This document shows, in pieces, positions 46,406 to 55,790 of a stretch of DNA of 64,000 nt. The stretch comes from Chloroflexi bacterium TSY (lineage in GTDB: Bacteria > Chloroflexota > Anaerolineae > Caldilineales > Caldilineaceae). The notes below the pieces were generated by a model. The model was not told where the DNA came from. It made no database searches and was given only the letters and a program-made list of their open reading frames with translations. A program made the translations under genes and the position numbers. The stretch covers positions 6,219-70,218 of the forward strand of contig JAHBNG010000075.1 in the NCBI GenBank assembly GCA_019217005.1, written 5' to 3'. Each line of letters opens with the position of its first letter. Position 1 is the stretch's first letter.

Positions 46406-47143
46406 ATGTACAACGAGGAGCTAAACGTGGTTGACTTACATCATAACTTGGCAACGGAGAAGTCTGCTTTAATCAACGAAAAAATGCTCGTAGATCGACT
46501 GCGAGCCGGCGATGAAACAGCGTTTCTGACTCTTGTGGAAACTTTGCATTCACCGATGATCCGAATCGCCTTAAGCTACGTGGCTAATATTGAGACAGCG
46601 GAGGAAGTGGTTCAGGAGACGTGGATGGGCGTCCTGCGTGGGATTGACCGTTTTGAAGGACGTTCTTGTTTGAAAACCTGGATATTCTGTATTCTGACCA
46701 ATCGCGCAAAGTCACGCGGCAAGCGCGAGAGCCGCTGTTTATCCTTTGCTGATTGTGGGAATGCTCATTTTGCTGGCAACGACGACGATGCCTCCGAGTC
46801 AGCAGTTTCTCCAGATCGCTTCCTTCCCGCCGACCACCAATGGCCCGACCATTGGAGCAGTCCACCAAACCAATGGTCCTGCCTGCCTGAAGATCGGGTA
46901 CTGAAACAGGAAATCTGCGCGCGGATCGAACAGCAGATCGAGCGATTACCCCCCAGCCAGCGACGCGTCATGATTCTACGAGACATCGAAGGTTGGACAG
47001 CCGAAGAAGTATGCAGTATGCTAAAGATTAGCCCCGCGAATCAGAGGGTGCTTCTGCATAGCGCTCGATCAAAAGTTCGTGGTGCGTTGGAGCACTATTT
47101 TGATACCAAGGCGGAAGCACATTGCGAACTGGAGTTTTTATGA
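46406..47143 (+). CDS. ECF-type RNA polymerase sigma factor
   Basis: 245 residues. ATG after GAGGAGCGAGA. Region 2 is clear (DETAFLTLVETLHSPMIRIALSYVANIETAEEVVQETWMGVLRG-type; ETAEEVVQETWMGVL quoted), as is the DNA-melting part FEGRSCLKTWIFCILTNRAKSR. A long linker follows, then region 4 (IERLPPSQRRVMILRDIEGW, TAEEVCSMLKISPANQRVLLHSARSKVRGAL). The stop overlaps the next ATG (ATGA, 47140-47143), the usual coupling to an anti-sigma gene, which is here disrupted by IS copy 2. The sigma factor itself is intact and may be unrestrained. Confidence 0.92.
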   Translation: MYNEELNVVDLHHNLATEKSALINEKMLVDRLRAGDETAFLTLVETLHSPMIRIALSYVANIETAEEVVQETWMGVLRGIDRFEGRSCLKTWIFCILTNRAKSRGKRESRCLSFADCGNAHFAGNDDDASESAVSPDRFLPADHQWPDHWSSPPNQWSCLPEDRVLKQEICARIEQQIERLPPSQRRVMILRDIEGWTAEEVCSMLKISPANQRVLLHSARSKVRGALEHYFDTKAEAHCELEFL

Positions 47144-47182
47144 ACCATTCATCATTGATGCCATTCGACGAACTCACTTGTA

Positions 47183-48681
47183 CTTTACTTTCTGGTAAAG
47201 GCTTGAGTGACAAAGGGCAAACCGAAAGGGGCGGAAAAAAGAATCCACCCTGAAAAAACGGGATAAAATGTAAAAATAGTGCTCGGCTAGTTTAAGCAGC
47301 GGCATTGAGGCGGCGATGAGCGAGAACGCCTTTAGGGAAATGGTGTGAAACCGAGGCCTTTTTCCGAAAGTCAGGGTCGAGTTGGTCAGGAGTTGGAAAA
47401 GAGCACTCGAGAGAACGCGGCGCAGCCTGCCGGGAGTGGCTTGAGGCTCTCGATCCCAGTAGCCAGTCGGTATGGGAGGAAGAGAAGCGGCTAAATGGGA
47501 AAGAAGATTGCCAGCCAGTAGCCCCAGTTCAGGTAAGCGGAAACAAGCCTCATCGGCATGAACAAATTGACGATGTAAGCCAATCATCTGCTTGGAAGCC
47601 AAGGGGGGATGTTCAACAGGCCAGCGTTCCAGGTAGACAAGATAAATGGTTTCAGGCTGCAAAGTCATAACGGTCGCCAAAACCAAAGGTGTGTTGTAGG
47701 CCGGATCCTGAATGACGTAAATCGAGTAGGTACGGTTGGCTGTATCCACCTTGGTTGTTCTGGGGACGAGATTGTGCCATGCTTGATAGCAAATCAGGCG
47801 ACCACTATAGAGAAAGCGACCAGACGAGTCCGGAGTTGTAGCCTCGAGTCGCTTTCCTTATAGCTGCGAGAGAGCGGACGCACAATATCACCATATTCAG
47901 GTGGTCTGCCTTTTTCTTTGCGTTTGGGGAACTCATTGCGGCGCACTGTGCAGTTAATGGCTTCCCGCAGGACAAATCGGTCGATGCCGCTTTCTAGCAT
48001 TTCTCTGATTGTAAACCCGGCATCGACCACCGCCACTTCGTCTGACTCCAGTGATTTCTTCGTCTCTTTCAGCAGCTTTTTCCGAAACTCACTTTCCTTT
48101 GTTCCAACCGTGCATCTCATGATTGCCTTGAGCAGTGGCACTCGCTTCCCGCCTATCTCCCCCGAGCTTATCATCACTCCAAAGATGAGCGCGGGCAATG
48201 CCCGACGAGCCGTTGAGTTATAGAGTCGGTTCACTTTCCCTTGCAGCTTCGGTCGCCAGAACCCTGTGATATCTATGCTTTTCACTCGGTACCCTTCTAA
48301 CTTTTTTGCCTCCCATTCCCTTTCCACTTCTTCTTGCCACGACCCCAGCAGACTTGTGATATCCCATGATCCATATCGAAAGCTCCACCAGCTTCGCCGG
48401 AGCTCCTCATCTTCAAACCCGCTTTCTTTCAATGCGCTATGGATTGCTCCTCGACTTTTCAGAAACGACCCATTCAGCATTGCCCACATCAGACGCATTA
48501 CATTTACGTTTGTTCCCATCGGCGTTACTTGCAATACATTCATCAGTACTGCTATAGTTATTTCTGGCGCGGTTAGCATTCCTTCCTCCTTTTTGGGTTC
48601 TCTACCACCTTTAGGATGAACTGCTAACCGCTTTTTGTCACATTTCTCACCTCATCTCTTTTCTTTTACCAGAAAGTAAAG
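47183..48681 (-). mobile_element. IS4-superfamily insertion sequence, copy 2
   Basis: 1,499 bp with ends CTTTACTTTCTGGTAAAGG and the matching inverted end. Perfect 5-bp target duplication TTGTA (47178-47182 and 48682-48686). It is inserted in the anti-sigma gene in the opposite direction to it. Very similar to copy 1. Confidence 0.93.
47292..48579 (-). pseudogene. IS4-type DDE transposase, frameshifted (copy 2)
   Basis: Same protein as copy 1. The N-terminal frame runs 48579-47794. It shifts at the shared CTATAAGGAAAG site; the second part carries YLERWPVEHPPLASK (YREK). A further base is missing in the T-run near 47398-47402 compared with copy 3, which changes the C-terminus. Confidence 0.85.
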
Positions 48682-48922
48682 TTGTAAAGAATTTGTCGAA
48701 CTGGTGACTGACTATTTAGAAAACGCTCTATCGCCCCAAGCGCGCGCACGCTTTGAAGAGCATCTTGCCTCGTGTGAAGGCTGTGACATCTATCTCAAGC
48801 AGATGGAGCAGACGATTCGCGCGACGGGGATGCTTTCCGAAGAATCTATCTCCGAGCCAGCCAAGACCAGGCTTTTACAGGCATTTCGGGATTGGAAAAA
48901 GAGTTAACTCTACTCACATACT

Positions 48923-49951
48923 TTAACCAAGCCTCGTTCGCAATGCCGCAATCAACCGAGCATCTGGTGCCGAATCTAACGTCTCCATTCGATGGTGGAG
49001 CGCACTCATATAGGTTTTGAGGACAATGTTGAAGTCTTGTAGGGCCAAATCAAGATTGAGAGGATGGATGGCTTTTTCATCCTCCATCCAGTCAAACATG
49101 GCTTCGGTCATGGCCGCCTGCCCCAGAATATCTTCATCGCCGTAGGTGTGCTCACCTGCTTCAATCTTCCCATCTTGACCAATTTCCCAAGACCACATGG
49201 TCCAGTGAATGTAACCACGCGTGCCGTAAACCCCAACCCGCTTGTGGACATTGGTGCGTTCATCGCCAGGTAGGACGAATGGCGCGTTGGCACCGCAGCG
49301 AAGCGAGGCGCTGATCCCATTATCAAAGGTGAGCAACCCCACACATTGATCAGGCGCAAAGTGTTGGCGAGGCGTTTCTGCCAAACCCGTGACGCCAGAT
49401 ACTTGTCCCATAATGCTCGTGGGTTTGCCGGTTGGATTGAAGGCGTTGATGGCTTGTAGCGTGTGAGTCCCTTGATAAGCCAGGTTCATACGTGCGCTCG
49501 CATCGATAAAGCGAACTTCGCCAATTCCTCCATCCTGCACGATCTTCTGCATGGCCATTCGGCGGGGATGAAAGTGGAGTTGATGATTAATGGCGATTTT
49601 GACCGAACTGGTTTTGGCAAATTCCTGAATAGCCATAAAATCTTCGCCCTGAATGGCCAGGGGCTTTTCAACAATGACTGACGGGATGCCGATTTCTTCT
49701 GCGGCCTGAAAGACCTCCAATCGGACATCGGGCGGTGTGTTGACATGGACGAGATCGGGCTTCTCTTTCTCGAACATCTCTTTGTAATCAGTATAACGTG
49801 CGGCGACGCCATATTGATCACCAAATGCATCCAGATTCTCTCGTGTGCGGGTCGAAATGGCCGCAAGCTGACCACGTTTGATGTGTTGATAGGCTTCAGC
49901 GTGACCGCGGGCGCGGCCACCGCTGACTGCGACGATGGCGCATTTATACAT
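48923..49951 (-). CDS. Gfo/Idh/MocA-family oxidoreductase
   Basis: 342 residues. An N-terminal NAD(P)-binding fold begins CAIVAVSGGRARGHAEAY, and the family motif EKPLA appears in VIVEKPLAIQGEDF. The C-terminal half is the usual alpha/beta dimerisation domain. These enzymes oxidise sugars, inositols or their derivatives in the cytosol. Downstream of and on the same strand as the alcohol dehydrogenase (85 bp gap), so the two probably work on one sugar or polyol. The upstream leader has TGCGT-rich sequence similar to that before the SDR at 14421. Confidence 0.9.
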   Translation of the reverse strand: MYKCAIVAVSGGRARGHAEAYQHIKRGQLAAISTRTRENLDAFGDQYGVAARYTDYKEMFEKEKPDLVHVNTPPDVRLEVFQAAEEIGIPSVIVEKPLAIQGEDFMAIQEFAKTSSVKIAINHQLHFHPRRMAMQKIVQDGGIGEVRFIDASARMNLAYQGTHTLQAINAFNPTGKPTSIMGQVSGVTGLAETPRQHFAPDQCVGLLTFDNGISASLRCGANAPFVLPGDERTNVHKRVGVYGTRGYIHWTMWSWEIGQDGKIEAGEHTYGDEDILGQAAMTEAMFDWMEDEKAIHPLNLDLALQDFNIVLKTYMSALHHRMETLDSAPDARLIAALRTRLG

Positions 49952-50036
49952 GGGGTGTTCCTCCTGGGGTTTTGACGTGTTGCGTGTAGCGTATTGCGTG
50001 GTACCAGTTGATTATCTTAAATCCAAAATCGTGAAT

Positions 50037-51061
50037 TTACGTCCACGGTTTTAACAACACTTTTGCACATTCTCCACTAGCTTGGGTTTCCCATGCATCA
50101 CCCACGTTATCGATGGGGAACTGATGGGTAATGAATTGATCGAGCTTATCGCTGCTTTTGGCAATCACGTCCATGATTTGGGGGGTATCTTTCATGTTAT
50201 AGTGCCAGGAGCCGTAGAGATAGAGCCCTTTGCGGATCATGTCCGGGCTGATGTAGAGCGGAGTTTCGTTGCCGCCAGATTCACCGACAAATGAGACGCT
50301 GCCTTTGCGACGGGTGCCATCAATGCAGAGGCGATGGGCAGCGGCGACACCGGAGCAATCGATGGAATGATCCACCCCGCGGCCATCGTGGGTGAGAGCC
50401 AAAACTTGCTGGAGCGCATCATCGTCGGTGGGATCGATCACGGCTTCGGCGCCTAGATCAAGCGCCTTTTGTGCTCGATACTTGTTAGAATCAACGCCGA
50501 TGACGCGTGCACCGCGGTAGGTTCCGTTGATCACCCCACCCAAGCCAACTGGACCCAGCCCCGTGATCATGATTGTGTTGAATGCGTTGATATCAGCTCG
50601 TTGCATTGCGCCAAAAGTGGGACCCAACCCACAGCAGGCCATTGATCCGTGCTCATAGGAGACGTCGTCTGGAATGGGAACCAAGAGCCAATCTTCTTTC
50701 AGCAAATATTGGGCCATGGTTGCGCTGCCATCGCGCGAACCATGCAACCGCTCAAAGTCTTTGCTATCCTGACAGTGGATATACTCACCCCCAAACAGTA
50801 TGAACAGGCGCCACAGGCATTCTGGGGCATGACCGTTACGCGATCGCCGATTTTGACGCGTCCGGGTTGGGCCATTGCAACAACTTCGCCGGCTGCTTCG
50901 TGGCCAAGCTGCTCAACTTGATGACCGCCTGTATAGGCCTTATATTCTGTACACATGGGGGCAACATGCACTTTGACCACAACCCAATTCTCTTTTGGTT
51001 CTGGATCGGTTACATTGACAACATCGGCCTGTCGTTCACCGACAATCACTGCTTTTTTCAT
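50037..51061 (-). pseudogene. Zinc-dependent alcohol dehydrogenase (threonine/sorbitol dehydrogenase-like), one-base frameshift
   Basis: The N-terminal part (51061 onward) has catalytic zinc ligands in PMCTEYKAYTGGH and LGHEAAGEVV, and the structural zinc Cys set CGACSYC. At the C-run 50788-50792 (G-run in the coding strand) one base is missing. Adding it gives LGGEYIHCQDSKDFERLHGSRDG, which supplies the fourth structural Cys and joins the second frame, with Rossmann loop GLGPVGLGG and the normal C-terminus to 50037. The corrected length is about 341 residues. A single homopolymer base could be a sequencing error, so the gene may be functional. Confidence 0.85.
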
Positions 51062-51099
51062 GCGTTGGTTCTCCTCATTGTAGGTTTAGTGAAATAGCC

Positions 51100-52050
51100 T
51101 TACTGGCAATCCTTATCGTTGTCTGATACCGTTTCTCGAATATTTTCGAAATGGCCAAAGTCTTCCGTGACAAAATCGAGAATACGTTCCACCAAGGTGA
51201 GAGGTGCCTCGAGCATTGGACTATGCCCAACACCGCGCAGTACTTCAAGGTTGTTGGCACCTGGAATGGCGATTAGCATACGAGTTGTGTCGGCCCGGTC
51301 GATAATCTGATCAAGCTCTCCCCAAACGATGAGACAAGGCATCGACAAGGTCTCTGCATCGACAAAGCGATTCCATTGTCCCAATGCTTGGGCAATTGCT
51401 GTGAAAGCGGCCGGTGCCATTGCCTCAGCATCACGGGCAAATTCTTGAAAGCGATCGAGGTTCGCATAGTCATGCGAAGACAAATCCGCTGATTGTTCTG
51501 AGTAGAATGCTTCCACAAGCGATGGATCGACATATGTTGGCATGAGTAACGCCAGGCTTTTGGCTAGAAGAAGACGATCTGTTTTCATCTGATCGAGTAA
51601 TACCAACGCCTCTAAGGGAGTGAAAATGCCTTCAATGGGGACACTATCAACAAGAGTGAGAGAACTCACTAGATGGGGGTAGGTGAGGGCAAATTCGATG
51701 ACAATCGCGCCACCGCTGGCGTGGCCGACGAGATCAATTCCGCGCAGATTTAGCTTGCTGACAAAAGCATATAAGTCCTCGGCTTGTTCGGCGATTCCGT
51801 AGCCACTCTCTGTCTGTTCGCTAAGACCGCAGCCACGCAGATCCGGTGCCACGGCATAGATCTCTTCGGGCAATAAGAGCATGAAGTCTTCCCACCAACG
51901 GCTTGTGGCAAAACTGCCATGGATAAGCAGCATGGGCGGAGCCTCCAGCTGCCCTTGATGGCGATAATGCATTGTTAAGTGAACGGTTTTCGTGTAGTCA
52001 GAATTAATCGTAACGTTAAACCCTCCCCATTCTTTTTGATTCCTCCGCAT
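51100..52050 (-). CDS. Alpha/beta-hydrolase-fold protein lacking the nucleophile Ser
   Basis: About 316 residues from ATG 52050; the only other standard start is ATG 51972, and the true start is unclear because no good ribosome-binding site fits. The fold is plain: HYRHQG, LLIHGSFATSRWWED (oxyanion region), APDLRGCGLSEQ, then the elbow LVGHASGGAIVIEF. The canonical GxSxG elbow is G-H-A-S-G, with Ala at the nucleophile position and Ser one residue later. The acid (GELDQIIDR) and His (GVGHSPMLEAP) remain. Either the neighbour Ser substitutes or the protein is not a classical esterase. It overlaps the upstream small gene by 35 bp. Confidence 0.75.
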   Translation of the reverse strand: MRRNQKEWGGFNVTINSDYTKTVHLTMHYRHQGQLEAPPMLLIHGSFATSRWWEDFMLLLPEEIYAVAPDLRGCGLSEQTESGYGIAEQAEDLYAFVSKLNLRGIDLVGHASGGAIVIEFALTYPHLVSSLTLVDSVPIEGIFTPLEALVLLDQMKTDRLLLAKSLALLMPTYVDPSLVEAFYSEQSADLSSHDYANLDRFQEFARDAEAMAPAAFTAIAQALGQWNRFVDAETLSMPCLIVWGELDQIIDRADTTRMLIAIPGANNLEVLRGVGHSPMLEAPLTLVERILDFVTEDFGHFENIRETVSDNDKDCQ

Positions 52051-52426
52051 CCAACGGGAGAAAGAGCAACAAGAGAACTGCACCGGCGGCGAAAGGGTGA
52101 GGTCCCTCGACATAACCAACCTCTTCTTCGCCCAAGATCAAACCCGCCTGAATCACAACACCATCGGGTTCCACCCAACCAATCGTACCACCTTCAAAGA
52201 GGCCATGGCTTGTCACAACCCCAGTGTCGGAAAAAAGACCCAGTTCGCGCTCGTCATGTTGCGTTTGTTGATAGATACGGTGGTTCTCATCGACGCGTCC
52301 GATGAGTGAACCATCCTGTGTTCCAGAACGCGCTCGATAGATTCGAAGGTCGGCGTCGATATAGCCAACCTGATCCTGACCATATGGCGTTGATTTATAA
52401 ATGATTGTCTTTGATTCTGCTGCCAT
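52016..52426 (-). CDS. Small repeat protein, beta-flower-like
   Basis: 136 residues. Four to five short units of the form (I/V)G-x-(V/I)-x-x-(D/E)-x-x-I-Y: VGYIDADLRIYRA, IGRVDENHRIYQQ, LGLFSDTGVVTS, IGWVEPDGVVIQ, VGYVEGP. The protein ends in a short hydrophobic stretch (AAGAVLLLLFLPL) and a charged tail. The pattern resembles the uncharacterised '4-fold beta-flower' repeat proteins of Chloroflexota, by memory. The start follows the stop of the upstream N-formylglutamate-amidohydrolase-like gene directly (TAAATG), so the genes are in one operon. Confidence 0.7.
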   Translation of the reverse strand: MAAESKTIIYKSTPYGQDQVGYIDADLRIYRARSGTQDGSLIGRVDENHRIYQQTQHDERELGLFSDTGVVTSHGLFEGGTIGWVEPDGVVIQAGLILGEEEVGYVEGPHPFAAGAVLLLLFLPLDAEESKRMGRV

Positions 52427-53374
52427 TTAGAGATACTGTACAAGCTGCTTTGTCCACTGATAGAGGCGTTGGCGCACCATATCAATTCTTTGTTCGTTAG
52501 GCGGTGCAATGGCACGTGTCGCATACTGATCACCGACCAGAAGACCGCGATTGACCTCAATCATGATCCCGATCGGCTTTCTCACTCCATTGCTATTCGT
52601 GTAGTCACCATCAGCCCCTAAATTTAAATTTTTCCGCAGAATATAACTACCGCCAAATGGTGAATTCAGTAAGACGGTTGGAATGGAGCGATCTTGTTCC
52701 GGTTCCAGTAATTTCATGTCATGAAAAAGTTCTTCAGCAATCTCAGCTGCTTTGCGGGCAAACCAAGGTGGACAACTTGTCCACCCCCGATCTGGTTTGG
52801 GTTCGCCATGATGATCACCCATATTTGCAATACAAATTAGGGGTCTTGCTTGTCCTGCATCACGATAGGCAGTTGGTCCGTGTTGTGCCATATTGTGGCA
52901 ATCAATTAACAAATTGACATCCTGAGCATGGGTTTGCAGAGCGACTTCAATTTGCTTGTGGTACGGTTGCCAATATCGTTCCATTAGTTGGGTTTGGGTT
53001 TCGAATGAAAGGGGCTGTTTGTAAATCTGTTCTCCATAGCTTGTTTGGGTTTTGACTGGGCCATCTGACTTGCCCAGCCACTCCGGTGGTCGATTCACGT
53101 CGATCAGGGCACGTGCAATCGGCATCGAAATTGTTTCGAGGACTGCCTCTGTTTCGCCTACGCTGTTTTGTTTGGCATCGTTTTGTTTCGTATGCAAGTC
53201 GCTTGATCGATCGTATTTGGATTGATCAAAATCGAAGAGTTGATCCACCCAAAGATCACAATCATTATAGAGTGCCACATCTGTAACGGCTAATCGAGCT
53301 TCGACTTCGGATGGGACAGAGAGTCCTCCATGAGGGCGGCTTAAGATGACGGGTAATTGTCCATTTGAGTTCAT
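52427..53374 (-). CDS. N-formylglutamate amidohydrolase family protein
   Basis: 315 residues. Family marks: LPVILSRPHGGLSVP (metal His), NDCDLWVDQLF, RALIDVNRPP, and LLIDCHNMAQHGP, the expected zinc-binding and active-site segments; GIMIEVNRGLL near the end. Family members remove formyl from N-formylglutamate in histidine breakdown, but no other histidine-use gene is nearby, so another amide may be the substrate. The gene leads an operon with the beta-flower-like and alpha/beta-hydrolase genes. Confidence 0.8.
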   Translation of the reverse strand: MNSNGQLPVILSRPHGGLSVPSEVEARLAVTDVALYNDCDLWVDQLFDFDQSKYDRSSDLHTKQNDAKQNSVGETEAVLETISMPIARALIDVNRPPEWLGKSDGPVKTQTSYGEQIYKQPLSFETQTQLMERYWQPYHKQIEVALQTHAQDVNLLIDCHNMAQHGPTAYRDAGQARPLICIANMGDHHGEPKPDRGWTSCPPWFARKAAEIAEELFHDMKLLEPEQDRSIPTVLLNSPFGGSYILRKNLNLGADGDYTNSNGVRKPIGIMIEVNRGLLVGDQYATRAIAPPNEQRIDMVRQRLYQWTKQLVQYL

Positions 53375-53566
53375 ATGTTGAGATAAGTACCTTTAGTCTC
53401 ATCATTTGTCCGATGAGCAATGTATTCGACAGTCAGATTGTAGCGTCAAGATTCGATCTAAGCCAAATCTTTGAAGACTGTATTTTCAATTCAACGCTGT
53501 TCACGATTGCCCTACCATATATAGATGTTCAGCTACTGTTATTCCACGCAAAACAGAAGCTTGTCA

Positions 53567-53616
53567 GCATTTCAGCCGGTCAGCCAGAGAGCTGAGTCGC
53601 TGACTGGCTGAAATGC
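53567..53616. repeat. 18-bp stem inverted repeat
   Basis: GCATTTCAGCCGGTCAGC (53567-53584) pairs with GCTGACTGGCTGAAATGC (53599-53616), with one G-U pair and a 14-base loop. It is the only clear structure in the 479-bp divergent gap 53375-53853. No T-run. Possibly a REP-like repeat or leader hairpin. Confidence 0.6.
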
Positions 53617-53853
53617 CATCAACGACAGGAAAGGTTTTTCCTGAAAGGCTATCGTTACTGACGTTTGAAAAATTGCCTAAAATATGGTACAACTCAGAGG
53701 CTATTTTATTGTGTCTTCTAGTTAATCAATCCGAGAAGCAAACTCCGGTTTTTTCAAGCAGAGTTTGGTGCAGCGCGCAGATTATCCTCATGTCCAAACG
53801 CAAAGTCTTTATCGGGCAAATAGACCCAAATGAATTAGGAGGGGAGAGACAGA

Positions 53854-54366
53854 ATGTTGTCAGGGATTGTCTTACTGATATTAGGAATTATGATTGGTTG
53901 GATTATTGAATGGATGATCGATTGGCTCTATTGGCGTCGCAAAGATAATAGTGCATCAACTGCTAAGTTTGCATCGGATGCAGGCGTTACTTCATCAATC
54001 CAAGAGAGCGCTGTCGAACAGAGAATTGTGGAGCTCCAACGTGCCCTTGATGCCTCGCAACATGACAATGACGAATTACGTCGACAGCTCGTCACACTCC
54101 CGTCGGCTGAAGTTCAACCAACTCTTAGCGTAGAAACTGCTAAGAAAGATGATCTGACCCGCATTTATGGGATTGGACCTGTTTATGAAGGACGATTAAA
54201 CGAATTTGGTATTCATACCTTTGCCGATTTGGCCAACGCGCCATTTGAGAAACTTCAAGAGATTATTGCCAGCGCAGACTGGAGCGCAGTCGACATTGCA
54301 AGCTGGCAAGATGAAGCAGCTAAACTAGATAAAGAGTCTCGCGATCCACAGGCAAAGGGAGCATAG
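53854..54366 (+). CDS. Membrane-anchored helix-hairpin-helix protein
   Basis: 170 residues; strong ribosome-binding site AGGAGGGGAGAGACAGA. Residues 1-27 are a transmembrane helix (LSGIVLLILGIMIGWIIEWM), 50-80 a probable coiled coil (VEQRIVELQRALDASQHDND), and 100-150 a helix-hairpin-helix domain (LTRIYGIGPVYEGRLNEFGI, HTFADLANA). This fold often binds DNA, but in envelope-linked genes of this group it is found as a structural module. It lies 5 bp upstream of the giant surface protein, so the two are co-transcribed. Confidence 0.8.
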   Translation: MLSGIVLLILGIMIGWIIEWMIDWLYWRRKDNSASTAKFASDAGVTSSIQESAVEQRIVELQRALDASQHDNDELRRQLVTLPSAEVQPTLSVETAKKDDLTRIYGIGPVYEGRLNEFGIHTFADLANAPFEKLQEIIASADWSAVDIASWQDEAAKLDKESRDPQAKGA

Positions 54367-55790
54367 AGAATATGCTGCAAAAAAGAACTCCTGGAGAAAT
54401 TCGTCGCTTCGATCGAATGAAGTTTGTTGTCCTCCTCTTGCTGGCTCTTGTACTCATTGCTCTCCTTCTCATACGCAGCTATCGTGGCGAGCTACCACCG
54501 GAAGCAACGCCATCCGCCTTAGACTCTCTGACACCCGCTCCTACTTACACAGCCGAAGTGAGCGTCCTAAGTCCGGTACTTATTTCACCTAACTCAGGAG
54601 CGCATATTCAAGCTGGAACCGTTGTTTTAACTGGTATCGGCAATCCAGGTTCTGATTTGGAATTATTGGATGGGGGCGAACATCAGATCATTGTTCGTTC
54701 ACTCGCAACCGACGATAGACCGACGTCTGATACAAGTGAGCCAGTTACATTGAATATTGTCGTGCCCACTGTACAGATTGTATCACCGGCACTCGACCTG
54801 GAGATCCTACAAAGTCAACTTCTGAGTGGGCGTTTGCAACTCAGCGGGACTGGTCATCCGCTCACTGAGTTACACGTCTTTGCGAATGGCCGTGTGGTTG
54901 GTTCGACTACAGTGACGGAGAACGGCACTTGGTCGTTACAAACACTCATGTTGGATCCAGGAGACTATCAGCTGTCGCTACACTCCGTTGATGAACAAGG
55001 GGAGGTTGTCGCGACGGCTACCTCTGTCCGAATCTTGTTGGCTGCTCGGGCACAGCTTGTTCTGCCGACCTCAACCGCTACCTTTGTTCCACCTGTGATT
55101 GATCTTGCCAGCTTTGATCAATTGACGATCAGCGATACAAGCACCATCAGTGGCAAGGGCGAGCCTGGTACACTTCTTGAATTCCTATTGAATGATGAGG
55201 TCCTTTCGACAACGACTGTGTTGCCCGATGGGAGCTGGTCGGTGTTGATTACGCTCCCTGAACCGGGCGAGTACACGATTGATGCTCGTACGCTCGATAA
55301 TGAATCTACGATTGTTTCAATGGCGATTCCGGCCAACATTGAACGCATTACACCAACCCCCACATCAACTGCAACGCCTACGGATACACCAACTCCTTCT
55401 TTAACCCCAACCCGTACGAACACGCCAACTGCCACCCCAACACCGCTAGCTTTAACAATCGATTCGTTTGTGGTCCAACAGGTGGAGAATGGTAGTGAGC
55501 TTTCACTACAAGGGGCCGGCGAACCGGAATCGGAAGTACAAATTTTGGTTAATAATTCGATTGTCAGTACCACCACGATTGATGTTGATGGTTTCTGGTC
55601 GACGATTACGCAATTAACTGACCCAGACCGGTATGATTTACAACTTCAGATTATCTATCCGAGTGGTGAGGCAAGAACGACAAATTTGCCGCTAGAATCT
55701 TTAACGTTCGCCGTTCCCTCGGAGACGCCTACACCAACTCCAACGCTAACCGTTCCGCCAACAATAACGCCATCGCGAACCCCAACGCCA

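Larger units (their letters stand above)
47140..48907 (+). pseudogene. Zinc-finger anti-sigma factor split by IS copy 2
   Basis: Bases 47140-47182 encode MNHSSLMPFDELTC. After removal of the IS and one TTGTA copy, the frame continues at 48687 as KEFVELVTDYLENALSP and ends at 48907, giving 87 residues. The rejoined protein has the zf-HC2 zinc-binding anti-sigma pattern: Cys in LTC, then EHLASCEGC (H-x3-C-x2-C). The first zinc Cys and the rest are now on opposite sides of a 1.5-kb insertion, so the domain cannot fold. Partner: the sigma factor immediately upstream, with which it overlaps by four bases. Confidence 0.9.

Noticed and set aside
53613..53909. 98-codon open frame overlapping the HhH gene start
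   Set aside because: It starts inside a hairpin, overlaps a gene with a strong ribosome-binding site, and has no recognisable domain.
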